Of a stretch of DNA of 64,000 bases, positions 47,855 through 59,400 are shown one piece after another; the stretch's first letter is position 1, and each line of letters opens with the position of its first letter. Both the position numbers and the translations under genes were made by a program. The stretch comes from Isoperla grammatica (taxonomy: Eukaryota; Arthropoda; Insecta; Plecoptera; Perlodidae): positions 84,599,414 to 84,663,413 of the forward strand of contig OX246737.1 in assembly GCA_945910005.1 (NCBI GenBank), read 5' to 3'. Under the pieces are notes generated by a model. That model made no database searches. It saw only the letters and a list, made by a program, of their open reading frames with translations, and had not been told where the DNA came from.

Positions 47855-48208
47855 TGATTGATTACTGGGGCTTAACGTCTCATATTTATGCAACGATGGC
47901 TAATCGAAGATGAGACGGATGATAATGAAGAATAAAGCCACATCCGAATCAGATCCATTGTACGTCGCGTGAGTCGTCATACGGGAGTCCAGCAAGGGAG
48001 GGCAGGGCCAAGTGGGAGGAGAAATATTCAATGGGACAGTGGGGGGGGAAAGGGGATTGGGGTGTGGACTGCACTTCGTCTGACTTCTCCTCCTCGACCA
48101 GTCCGGCTTTAGTGGCCCTACCAGAAGCATACGCTTCCGCCGGCATAGCTCTCGGGATCAACAAAGCACGCAAACCTGCTCACCACGATAAGGTGGCAGT
48201 CCCTGCCC
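47855..48208 (-). mobile_element. LINE-headed SINE (type A)
   Basis: Nearly full-length, head ending at CAGTCCCTGCCC with a small deletion in the tail region. No clear target duplication. Confidence 0.88.
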
Positions 48209-48359
48209 AAGCAACACACATACGTTATTTTAACGTTTTATTACCGTTCGAAGTGGTATTGTTTGGTAATGGTTAGTATATTACCATCAAAAAACATTTG
48301 TTCAACGTTGTCGCAATAGCGTTTAACTAATGTACAGATGCACATGTTATGAAAATAGT

Positions 48360-48800
48360 TTTGTTGTTGTTGTGAAAGTAACATTTATGTAACATTCCGT
48401 TTCAAACGTGTGTACAATGTTAAACAAATACGGAATTTAGTTTATTTAACGTTGTGTCCGATGCATCAATGTAATGTTATGTGGCATATGTTTTTACAAT
48501 GTTATAAACAAACAAAGCTAGTTTATTTTACGTTGTGACAGAAACATTAATGTGACGTTACGTTGAATATGTTTTTACAATGTTCAAAAAATACAAAGCT
48601 AGTTAATTTTACGTTGTGACAGAAACATTAATGTGACGTTACGCCGAATATGTTTTTGCAATGTTTAAAAAACCACCAAACAAGTTCATTTTACGTTATG
48701 GCAGGAACATTAATGTGACATTACGCCGAATATGTTTTTACAATGTTTAAAAAACACCAAACAAGTTAATTTTACGTTGTAACAGGAACATTTATGTAAC
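48360..48800. repeat. ~82-bp tandem repeat, about five units
   Basis: Units carry TTTTACGTTGTGACAGAAACA, TTAATGTGACGTTACG and TATGTTTTTACAATGTTT. Periodicity is about 82 bp, marked by TTTTACGTTGTGACAG near 48527, 48608, 48690 and 48771; older units before 48500 are diverged. Confidence 0.85.
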
Positions 48801-49038
48801 TTTATGTGTTTACAAATTAGATTTGTATTACATTGGCATAGTAAAAAGTCATATGACAATTTGTATTTTGGTGTATATTTTATACTGTGTAGAAGATGGA
48901 GCAGTTATATTTATACCCACATATACACAAACTTGTAAACAAAATCAGCCACTTTACTTACACTCGAAAGCAAATTGAGATATAAAAGTAATACCAGTAT
49001 GCCAATTGCCCTTCTACAAGTGAGTAGTAATTATATTA

Positions 49039-49208
49039 CATCAAAATCACTTCGCCCAATGACTGCCCCCCATGCAAAGCTAAAAATTGAATTTGCAACT
49101 ATAATAGTTTAAATGCCGTACCATTTTTTTGTATAAAAGTTAGGCCAAATTAAATTTCGCCAATTTCTTTGCAAGCTGATGCATTCATTGGGCGAAGTGG
49201 TTTTGATG
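49039..49208. mobile_element. 170-bp mariner-type MITE
   Basis: Inverted ends CATCAAAAYCACTTCGCCCA flanked by TA on both sides (49037-49038, 49209-49210). No coding sequence. TA duplication fits Tc1/mariner derivatives. Confidence 0.82.
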
Positions 49209-49210
49209 TA

Positions 49211-50930
49211 TTTATAGTGCGCACATGTTGAAGGGAATGAAATCATGGCAATTATTATTATCTTAATGCTTTTGAGCGTGTAAAAAGTTTGTTGATTTTT
49301 TATAAGTATAATTGTTTATGTGGGATATCATGCATTTTTTAAGTTCATTGCGAAATGCATCGCTACCTACGTTTATCACAGCAATTTATACAGATTTAAA
49401 GAGGTTTCCTAGTTTGATGCGTTCCTTAAACGTATGTAAATCGACTTAAATATGGCGTCTGTCAAATACAGGTCTGTAGAATATATTTTCGTATACACAC
49501 TTACAGTTAAAATGCTCCACGAAGAACTACTTATTGTAGAGCTAAAATGTGTGTCATATAGCCTAAACGCCTGTTTGGATGTTATCATAAGTTTTAAATT
49601 ACAAGTACCCTCTTTATTTTAAGGTTAATTGCGATCAATGGCGTCTTAAATCGGTTTAGCTAGTTTCTTAAGTTAAATAGTTTTACGCTGATGTGTTGAC
49701 CACGTACATTAAATCGATTTAACCCTTAAAACGATTTAGTTCTATGATGTTCTGGTTTAACTCGTGTGATGAACGTAGTGTTCGAATTGTATTGCTAAAA
49801 ACTGAATTTTTGTTATTCGCTTATGCAAATCCTGAGACTTAAGACCGATGCACAATAGCCCCGGGAAGGATTTTCGGGAACGGGAACGTTGGCTATGATT
49901 TAACATTGCCCGGGAACGGGAAGCTCCTTTCCAGGATATTGCTTTGCTTATTCTCTCGTCTGCGGTTGGGCCCTTACCCGGTGGTAGAGACTCTTCCCTC
50001 CCCCCAAGATTTATTAATTGGGCATTTAAACATTAAAAATTGTATTAACCATCAATATAAATATCCACATTAAAATTAATAAATAAAAATACGAGCCTCG
50101 TGATTTAGGTCACTTAACCAGGTTATTACGGCCAAGGCCAAGTCTATATAATACAAAGGTAAAATAGTATAATAATATGGTAAAATAATAGGTTGCTCAG
50201 ACTATAAGGAATATGCCTAAACCTAATGTCATTATTAAAATAGACGCACTGGTACTGAAAAACTAACTGAGCAAATAACATCAGTCAAGGTATAAAACAG
50301 CGCCATATCGTCTTGTCCAATTATAAAATATATGCAGTATAGTAAATAAATATATACATGCCCATCGTTCCCAAGTGTCGTGTTGGTCGTTGCTTTCAAT
50401 TTATTATGATTGTCCGAATGACGGATAGGAATGATGTACACGAAAAATAATTACACAAGTATTGTGCTCGTGGAGATTTTTGGAAAACGCGCGCTATTTA
50501 TTGATACACGTTAGCCAATGTCGTACTTCCCTAGAATACTAACAAATAATGTATTACAGTTGTATACTTTCTTAAACTACGTAAAATGTATATATAAATG
50601 TTTTTGTAAAAATCCTGAATACTTTATAAGAGCATATAAAGTTAAAAAAGAAAGCAAAGTTGAACATGAAATGAATATAGTTGCGTTGGTATAACCGTCC
50701 GTTTCGCTCGATCAAACAAGCGGGAAGCCTGCCGTGCCGTCGCCATGAACTCACTGAACTGTGAAGTGAAGTGAATGACGCCATTTTCCAAGCATGCAAC
50801 AAGTCGTGTGCGTGCCACCAAATCCGAAGTGCCGCCTACGAAAGTACTAGGCCTACCTACTTCTACAAGTACAACAAACGTAAGTTTATAACTATAGTCA
50901 TGTCTAAGTTTTCATGTATTCATGAATCGC
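49211..50930. other. Gene-free stretch
   Basis: No convincing ORF. A donor-like ACAAACGTAAGTTT at 50874-50887 could end a 5' UTR exon of copy C, but this is unsupported. Confidence 0.45.
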
Positions 50931-51283
50931 AATCTTGTTCGTAAGTCTTCTAGGCCCTAGCTTTGTGTAGACCAATGAATAAATAGGCCTAGGACGCCTA
51001 GGCCTAGCCCCTAGCAAGTTGTTGGGCAAGTCTTCATATGTTCTGCCTAGCCTAGCCTAGCCCTAAGGCCTAGGCCTAGGCATATCTATCTTCTGTCTTC
51101 TTCCTCTTCTGCGGCGGTGCCCTAGGCCTAGGCCAAGTCTGATTGTGATTTGATTTTGGAGAGTGCACTCTGAAGTCTGGAAGTCCCTACTGGTAGCCTA
51201 GCCTAGGTTCTAGGCCTATCCCTATTCCAGCAACCTAGGCCGAGGCTTAGTACCTAGTCGTAGTAGGCCTAGTAGTAGCAGCA

Positions 51284-51310
51284 TTGAGTTTGTTAACTAA
51301 CAAACTCAAT
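51284..51310. repeat. Perfect short palindrome
   Basis: TTGAGTTTGTTA and its complement separated by two bases. It would form a cruciform or a short hairpin. Confidence 0.85.
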
Positions 51311-51448
51311 GGTAGCCTAGCAGCCTAGGCCTACTAGGCCTAGTTGTGTTAGGTTAGGCTTATTCTAGAGGCCTAGGGCTATACTTAGGCTTAGTTAGTC
51401 TAGACCTAGGCCTACACTTGTGACATTGCATCTGCTCATAAGGGTGAT

Positions 51449-51475
51449 TTTAAGCCCCATTTATCAATCAATCAT
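51449..51475 (+). mobile_element. Minimal SINE insertion (tail only)
   Basis: GATTTTAAGCCCCATTTATC and the following AATCAA repeat the last bases of the SINE tail. They are flanked by tcataagggt on both sides, consistent with a severely 5'-truncated insertion of under 30 bp. Confidence 0.65.
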
Positions 51476-51489
51476 AAGGGTAGCCTAGG

Positions 51490-51691
51490 CCAAGCCCCCG
51501 TGGTTAACGTTGAAAGTCGAGGGAGTAGATGAACGCATGAGGCCAGATTTTCTGATACCGCGATAGATTGTCAAGCACTAATTCGAGTACGCAATGGTAC
51601 CTGCATCCAAATGTCTCTCAGAAGTCGGTGCATAACTCCAAGGCAGACTAAATGCATATAGTCAACTACAAACTGAGTCACCATTCCAAGT
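51490..51691 (-). pseudogene. Antisense fragment of the tnp2-like transposase
   Basis: On the minus strand ~200 bp match 54728-54943 of copy C at roughly 90 percent by eye, covering MVTQFVVDYMHLVCLGVM and RLLRDIW. It keeps Leu where copy C has a TAA stop, so it derives from a different or earlier copy. It lies 1.7-2 kb upstream of copy C in opposite orientation. Confidence 0.9.
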
Positions 51692-52610
51692 AGATCTAGG
51701 GCCTAGGCCTGTTTCAATTTTAATTTAGGCTATTTCATCCGTAGACGTGTAATGTGGTTCTAGATTTGGCCTTGACCTAGCCTAGCCTAGGCTAGCCTGC
51801 CATCTCCATCTTCGATAGGCCTACGCCAGGTTATATATTACAGTATTTGGCGTAGGCTAGGCCTAGGCCTCGCCTAGGCTACGTTCTTACATTAAACGAA
51901 TTAGAACATTCGTTGTTTATTTATGTCTAGTATTACTTGGTCTAGGGCCTAGCCTACTCTTGATGTGATTCTGATTCTGAACATAGAAATATTAGAATTA
52001 ATACTGCCTACAGCCTATACCACGATGCTAGCCCTGCTTCAAATTCATACTGGTTATGGTCAATGATTACGGCTGAAGTTTTCATTGAATCCGGTTTATT
52101 GCGGTTAGTTCCTGTTCAAATCATGACTGTAGGAATACTATGTCCAATAAAATATGAAAATATGAAATGTAAGTAGGCCTAGGCATAACTATCCTACCAG
52201 AACCAGCCGCATCGTGACCCATGAACTGCCGTATTTATGCCTTCAGTAACGATCGGTAACCAATAACAACCTGTAACCACCAGCTGTATTCTAGACTGGA
52301 CTGGACTGTTTTGACATTGGAGTTTCATAATAATAGAGTTTTTTTTTCGTAATGACCCAACATTTTTTTTTATTACTCGATACTCCCGAGTAGTTGGCAG
52401 CTCGCTGCTCGCCTCGATACTCGACTTAAACCATAAAGTACTACGTACTCGCACATCCTGAGCTTACATAGGCTACAGTTTTAGTAATTGAACAGCAAGC
52501 TTTTCCATGTTTTAAAATATCATTAATCAGTTATCAAAAGTACCATCAACTCTATTAAATGGCAACCCTTCTTCATTCATTAAAGAATACTAAGTTATAG
52601 TGTATATAAA

Positions 52611-53165
52611 AACCTAGTAATTTGACTATACATGGTCCTTGTCACAAAGATGAATTAAAACACAATATTTGGAACCCTGATCAGAGCTATCAACAGGCGA
52701 AAACACACTGGTTTGAAACCAACAGCTGACACTGACATAAACCTCACCGCCACCTACACTCTACACCACTCCACTTCACTCGCACCAAACCACACCAAGG
52801 CGGTGTCGTCAAACATCCTCCACAGTTGTAACAACCCACCAACACAACTTTTATTATCTTTGAACACAACCTAACCTAACTGTTAAACTCAAACCTGCGA
52901 AGGTATAAACTCTTTCCAGACGGGAGGAAAAGAAATACTAGGTGAACTGATAACGTTATGAGTAGTATGAGTATGAGTATGGTGCGAGTGGAGTGGTGTA
53001 GAGCGTAGGTGGCGGTGAGGTTTATGTAAGTTCAGTGTCAGCTGTTGGTTTCAAACCAGTGTGTTTTCGCCCTTTGAAGAGCTCTGATCAGGGTTCGAAA
53101 TATTGCGTTTTAATTTATCTTTGTGATGAACAGTGTATAGTCCAATTACTAGGTTTTTATAACGT
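52611..53165. mobile_element. Fold-back element, ~190-bp arms
   Basis: Left arm 52611-52800, right arm 52978-53165, with shared words AAAACCTAGTAATT, TTCAAACCAGTGTG (inverted) and CACCGCCACCTAC / GTAGGTGGCGGTG. Spacer about 180 bp, no ORF. It lies just upstream of copy C. Confidence 0.88.
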
Positions 53166-53381
53166 TTTACGTGTTCTACATGTTTCCGTTATAATTATAA
53201 GTGTATAGTTGTCTTTCAAAGTAGTAGAGTTGTACTAGGTAATTGCTACTTATTATGGCAGGCCTACTTTAATTCCTCGGAACATAGGACCTGACTCACT
53301 GCCTTATATCGTTTCAGTAGAACCACACATCAATCAACTGTTGGACGGTATGGTAACATCATAATTTGATACCAAAGCTCA

Positions 53382-55776
53382 ATGGAGCCATGTAACAAAT
53401 TGTGTAGAAAAGAAGTAGTGGGACAACGGCAGTGCAACAGGCGTGTTAAAATGAAGTCGATGCCATTTGGCAAGAATTGTCCTTACCTTCATGTAGCTCT
53501 ACACAACATACAACTACAAATAATAATAAGAGTGATGATGGTGGTCCTGGTACTTCGTACCCTCAAGCATCAATGTCATGCCAATCTCAAACCTCAACAA
53601 ATACGAGTGTATCGTCAGATAGTGAAGTAGATTTTAATGACGCGGTCCACGATTCTGATGATGATGATGATGTCTACCCATTTTCAAACTTCCATGCACC
53701 GAATGCAGTAGGTCTAGGCCTACCATCTAGTATTGAGAAGGAGCATGAGAGTGTCGTAAACAACGATGTGAAAAACAACTCAAAGTTGATTGATTCTCTC
53801 AATGATTGGTCCATTGATCATAAAATTACGTGCCGGGCTTATCAAGACATTGTTGGCATTATGAATAACCATTTTGGGTGTGGTCTACCTAAAGACCCGA
53901 GAACGTTGAAAAGCACTCCTCGATCAGGTTCATGTCCATTAGTTGCTATTGGTAAAGGCAAATATTACCACTTTGGATTTTTGGATGGCATGATTGAAAA
54001 ATTGAAGAAGGGTATGAAATTGCAATCGTCGGTAAACCCTGGAAACAGTAGATCCAAGAAAGTCAATTTTTGTACCAATGTCGATGGGATACCTTTATTT
54101 CACAGTTCGACAGTTCAATTCTGGCCAATATTCTGTTCTCTTATAGAAACTAATGATGTTACACCATTTGTTGTGGGAATATATTGTAGTAGAAACAAAC
54201 CTGAGCCTGATAATCTTGAACTATTTTTAGAAGCATTTATAACTGAGGTGATGGAACTTCATGCGAATGGATTTATGTTCAATGATATTAAGTACACGTT
54301 AGGATTGCATGGTCCATTCATATGTGATGCCCCTGCAAAGGCTTTCCTGAAATGTATAAAATCACATACAGGCTACTTTGGTTGTGATAAATGCCAAACT
54401 CGTGGAGTTTGGCTTGGAAAAGTAACCTTTCCTGAAGTAGATGCTCCTCTTCGATGATGATGATGATATTTGGGGTTTTACGTCTCATATTTTTGCAACG
54501 AGGCTAATCGAGACGGTGAGTGGGTGATTATGAAGATGAAAAAACGCCACATGACATCCATGCCCACGCCAGGATTCGAACCTGGGACGCAGAGACCGTG
54601 GTTTACTAGACCAACGCCTAATCGATCTCGGCCAACTGCGCCGGCGCTCCTCTTCGAACAGACGACTCTTTTCTAAAGCAATTACAACCCGATCATCACA
54701 AACAAGACTCACCCTTAACGCATATGGGTATTGGAATGGTGACTCAGTTTGTAGTTGATTATATGCATTAAGTGTGCCTCGGAGTTATGCGCCGACTTCT
54801 GAGAGACATTTGGATGCGGGGACCATTGCGTACTCGAATTAGTGCTCGACAATCTATCGCGGTATCAGAAAATCTAACCTCATTGCGTGCATCTACTCCC
54901 TCTGACTTTCAACGTAAGCCACGGGGGCTTGCCGATGTAGATCGTTTTAAAGCGACTGAATTTAGACAGATCCTACTGTATACAGGACCCTTGATATTCC
55001 GTAAAATCTTACCACAGCTGCAATATGATCACTTTATGAATCTGCACGTTGCTATTCGTATCTTGGTGTCCGACCTTGCATATAATGCCACATACGTTGA
55101 CTATGCGCACAGCTTGTTGTTATCGTTTGTCCAACAGTTTCCACACATATATGGGGCTGACAAGGTTGTGTTTAATGTACATGGATTAATACACTTGGCA
55201 AATGATGCCAAACGCTATCGTCCGTTAGATAACATCAGTGCATTCAAATTCGAAAATTTCCTTGGACAAATTAAGAAACAAATCAAGTCCCCATCGAGAC
55301 CTCTAGAGCAATTTGTGAACCGATACATGGAGAAGAAGAAACTTGAACAGTCTTCTGAAATAGAAAAAGAGGAGACAAAACCATACATATTGCGACTTGC
55401 ACATTTTGAGGGCCCTCTGTACAGGAACCTGAGAGGCTTGCAATTCAAAGAGGTTAAGTGGGGAAATCTGGTATTGACAAATAAACCACCAAACAATTGT
55501 GTTTCTACTTACAACAAAACGGTTATTCTAATAAGGAACATAGTCGACACTGACAATCACGTTGAAATCATCGGTTGTCCATTCTCGCAGCTTAGAAATT
55601 TCTTTACATACCCTTGTAACTCGTCAGATATTGGCATATATGTGGCTCATGAACCGGGAAATCTTTATCATTGGAACATTGATTTAGTTAAATTTAAATG
55701 TGTTTGCCACAAATACAAGCACAACATGAGCTTGATAATTCCACTTCTCCACAGCATTCATGGCAGCCAATTATAA
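53382..55776 (+). pseudogene. tnp2-like transposase, copy C, interrupted
   Basis: Homologous along its length to copy A (580-3179), with the same conserved blocks: NVDGIPLFHSSTVQFWPIFC, CDAPAKAFLKCIKSHTGYFG, CDKC, LGVMRRLLRDIWMRGP, FKATEFRQILL, FNVHGLIHLAND and the C-terminal FKCVCHKYKHN. Defects: a frameshift between the MEPCNK start (53382) and the main frame (from about 53477), a tRNA-headed SINE at 54455-54645 with a 12-bp duplication, and a TAA at about 54769. The second half (54772-55776) is otherwise open and more complete than in copy A. The DUF4806 gene begins 700 bp downstream on the same strand. Confidence 0.78.
54455..54645 (-). mobile_element. tRNA-headed SINE inside transposase copy C
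   Basis: Minus strand: head with CCCAGGTTCGAATCCTGG (box B) and GCCGAGATCGATTAGGCG, then the shared tail ending in ATCATCATCA. Target duplication gctcctcttcga at 54443-54454 and 54646-54657. Confidence 0.94.
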
Positions 55777-55955
55777 TCATAATCCCAAACTAGGTTTGTA
55801 ATAAGTACAGTAACTTTACTTTATTATTTATTTTATTATCACCAGGTGAACAGAAAGTACTAGTAGAGTTCTGTATAGAATTACCCTAGTAATTAACTGA
55901 TGGATAAAGTAATGTTTTAAACGTGTGTGTGCCTCGACATACCGCTATATACTAA

Positions 55956-56102
55956 GGGCCGGTCTTACAATCTCCTAATAAGAAAGTTATTTGTAGCAAT
56001 TAAGCTATTTGGAGGATTTCAAGGGTTTTGATTGGTGGTTGCCATGGAGAAAACAAGCTATTCGACAAATAAGTATTTATTGGGACATTGTAAGACTGGA
56101 CC
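55956..56102. mobile_element. 147-bp Harbinger-type MITE
   Basis: Inverted ends GGGCCGGTCTTACAAT / GGTCCAGTCTTACAAT over about 35 bp, with TAA duplicated at 55953-55955 and 56103-56105. The GGGCCGG terminus resembles the MITE in the Gypsy gag. Confidence 0.85.
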
Positions 56103-56216
56103 TAAGTAAGCTAAGTGGTCACTAAGGCCAATACAGGCCATTATATCCATCACACAATACACATAACATAATACTACATGTGTAGGAGAGGATGCCTAGG
56201 AGAATGTAGAATATAG

Positions 56217-56218
<2 letters not shown>

Positions 56219-56254
<36 letters not shown>
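56219..56254. repeat. (ATT)n microsatellite
   Basis: Eleven or so ATT units in the spacer before the DUF4806 gene of copy C. Confidence 0.97.
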
Positions 56255-56255
<1 letters not shown>

Positions 56256-56476
56256 AGGTAGGAGGAGATGGAGAGGCTTATCTTCAATGCCGACCCAACG
56301 CTGAGTTGGATGTGGCTATAGATAATGATGATGATTATTATTATTATTTGATCTGTAAGAGGTTTAGCATATTAGGGTAGGCTTAATTTAAATTTACCTG
56401 TTATATGTTTTTATGTTGTTTTAATTTGTTATTATTTTTAATTCTTTGTTACAGCTTTTAAAAGTTGCACGCCAAA

Positions 56477-59400
56477 ATGTTTGTTGTGGCCTATTTTGGC
56501 GCTTCAAAAATCACTGGAGGGCTTTATGTTGTGCCTGTCAAGTGGTTGATTAAAGATCCAAAATTGCCAACGCAAATAAGCTGCTACTGGCCGCCATATA
56601 CCTCGTACTCAAAATTGAACAAAGCTATTGAAACAATAGAGCAGCCTCACATAGAAACCTGGGCAGTTCATCTAATAGAGAAAATCTATTACAGATGTGG
56701 TGAGTTTTGGTCTATTCTATCAGCCCAATTTCAATGTGTTTCAACGTTGGACAGTACCGGCCTGTATGACCTAAGGCCCAGTTCCCACACCGTCATGAGG
56801 ATTTGTTATCATTATAAGGGTATGGGACTTTCATCTAAAATAGTTTTTGTTCCTAAGCACTATTATTGATAACTGATAAGTAACACTGATGGTAGGGCCT
56901 ACCTTGGTAGACCAAACAATAAGTAGCCCACCCATTTATAGGTAGGTACATTAATGAAGTATAACTTTGCATGCAAAATTGCAGACACTTTCAAAGCTGC
57001 AAATGACAAAATACCTGAAGCTATGATAACCAGCGACGTACATAGTGATGCAGAAGGACGAGGCAAAAGGTTATGCCATGCTTCTAACCTCGAGTTACTA
57101 GAAGATGTCATTGCCACCAGTGATATTGAGGACGTGGAACTATATGAGCCTACGACTAAGAAATGTAAAAACCAAGCAACCATTTCCACAACCAATAAGC
57201 CTACACCAATCAACATGTCAGTGCCAAACTTTCCTAGAGAAGGTGAGTTAATGGCACTGGGACTTTGATAGTTAAAAATCATTGAGTGTACAATGATTAA
57301 CAATAATGATTGCATCTCTTATCACAGATAACGTTCCTACAACAACACCTAACTTGGAACAATCTCTAACTGTTATTGGCTCTCCCAGTATCACGCCCGT
57401 CAAACGACCAAGGCAGACCGACAAACAATCCCCACCAAAAGTGGCACCAAAAAACAGTAGCCATACTAGGCGTATCTTTAACAAAAGCTCGACCACTAGT
57501 AAGTATCAATCTTATAGAAATTTGGCTGATTGGTACATTGTTCAGTGGACAATAGTTGATTGATAGTAATTGTTATCTTCAATTACAGACATGCACCGTA
57601 CTACATCACGTGACTCAGAAATATCTGAAGTGGACTCTCCCCTTAACACGCCAGTCAAGCCACAAAAGCGAACCGAGAATCAATCCCCACCAAAAGTGGC
57701 ACAAAAAAACATTAGCCATAATACTAGGCCTATCTATAACGAACGCTCTTCCACTAGTAAGTATGAATCCTATAGAAATTTGGCTGATGGTTACATTGTT
57801 CAGTGAACAATAGTCGATAGTAATTGTTATCTTCAATTACAGACATGCACCGTACTACATCACGTGACTCAGAAATATCTGAAGTGGACTCTCCCCTTAA
57901 CACGCCAGTCAAGCCACAAAAGCGAACCGAGAATCAATCCCCACCAAAAGTGGCACAAAAAAACATTAGCCATAATACTAGGCCTATCTATAACGAACGC
58001 TCTTCCACTAGTAAGTATGAATCCTATAGAAATTTGGCTGATGGTTACATTGTTCAGTGAACAATAGTCGATAGTAATTGTTATCTTCAATTACAGACAC
58101 ACACCGTAATACATCACGTGACTCGGAAATATTTGAAGTGGACTCTCCCCTTAACACGCCAGTCAAGCCACAAAAGCGAACCAAGAAACAATCCCAACCA
58201 AAAGTGGCACAAAAAACCAGTAGCCATACTAGGCCTATCTACAACAAAAGCTCTACCACTAGTAAGTATCAATCCTATAGAAATTTGGCTGATGGGTACA
58301 TTGTTCAGTGAACAATAGTTGATGGTAATTGTTATCTTCAATTACAGACACGCACCGTAATACATCACGTGACTTGGAAATATCTGAAGTTAACTCTCCC
58401 CTCACCACGCCAGTCAAGCCACAAAAGCGAACCGAGAAACAATTTGCACCAAAAGAGGCACAAGTCAGTAGGCCTACTTATAATCGCTCTACTGGTAGGT
58501 AACAACCTTATAGACATTTGGCTGATTGGTAGGCTACATTGTTCAGTGGACAATAGTTGACAGTATATATGTTATCTTCAATTACAGACACACACCGTAC
58601 TACGTCACATGACTCGGAAATATCTGAAGTTGACTCTCTCCTTAAAGGGGTTCTCACCTGCTACACCAAAAAAATATGTTTAACTAAGGCTGATTAGCTA
58701 TGAAATTAGCGACTAAATGAAAAGAAATCGGGTTCACCATAACCCGGGGAAAAAATATCAAAGTTAGTGATTTTCGAGCTAGGTCCCATCGGCGAAAATC
58801 TCCCATAAGAAATAGCATTGGGACGACCTGTATGCCTTGGGACCTTGGAGGATTCTGCTCCAAAAAAAAAACTGCGTCTTTCTTTTCTGCGTATTTCGTA
58901 TATTTTGGTTTTGTAATCGGAGCTTCCGTTCAGGTACAAAATAAAGATGTGTAATCGGGTGCTCCATTTCGTTTTGAGCGTTGCTGTGCGTTGCTGTGCA
59001 CGTCGAGTCGGCGGGTGTCGACTGTCGAGTTGGTGTCAAGTAAGCCAAGCGAGAGAGAGAGAGAGTGAGAGAGAGAGAGTAGTAGTATTGGGAGGGGAAA
59101 TAGTCAACGCATGCACAATGAACGCGGTCTGCTATGCGGTGTCGAATGGAGTACACCAAGGCCGTCTAGATATATCGCTTCGAGTACACTCGCACCAAAA
59201 GCCGGCTGACACCAACAGTCGCCGCGGCAGTTAACCAGAAATTTCATTAATTAATGACAATTCACAGGTTTCAACTTACGATGTTTAATGGTTCATTATC
59301 GATTGGTGTGGTGCAGTAGATCATATGGTAAAAAATAAATCTAGCGGGTGAGAACCCCTTTAACACACCTGTCAAGCGACCAAAGCGAACCAGGAAACAA

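Larger units (their letters stand above)
50930..51900. repeat. AGGCCTA-rich low-complexity region
   Basis: Dozens of overlapping CCTAGGCCTAGG-type words, densest at 50985-51090 and 51190-51420. The word is found sparsely across the whole window, so it is a genome-wide feature that peaks here. Confidence 0.85.
55777..56476. other. Spacer between transposase and DUF4806 gene, copy C
   Basis: Contains a 147-bp MITE and an ATT microsatellite, described separately. An acceptor-like TTTGTTACAG at about 56445-56454 precedes the DUF4806 start codon. Confidence 0.5.

Noticed and set aside
58646..59359. piggyBac assignment for the TTAA-flanked MITE
   Set aside because: The termini begin AGGGG rather than the CCC start common in piggyBac; T2/Kolobok ends fit better, although this stays tentative.
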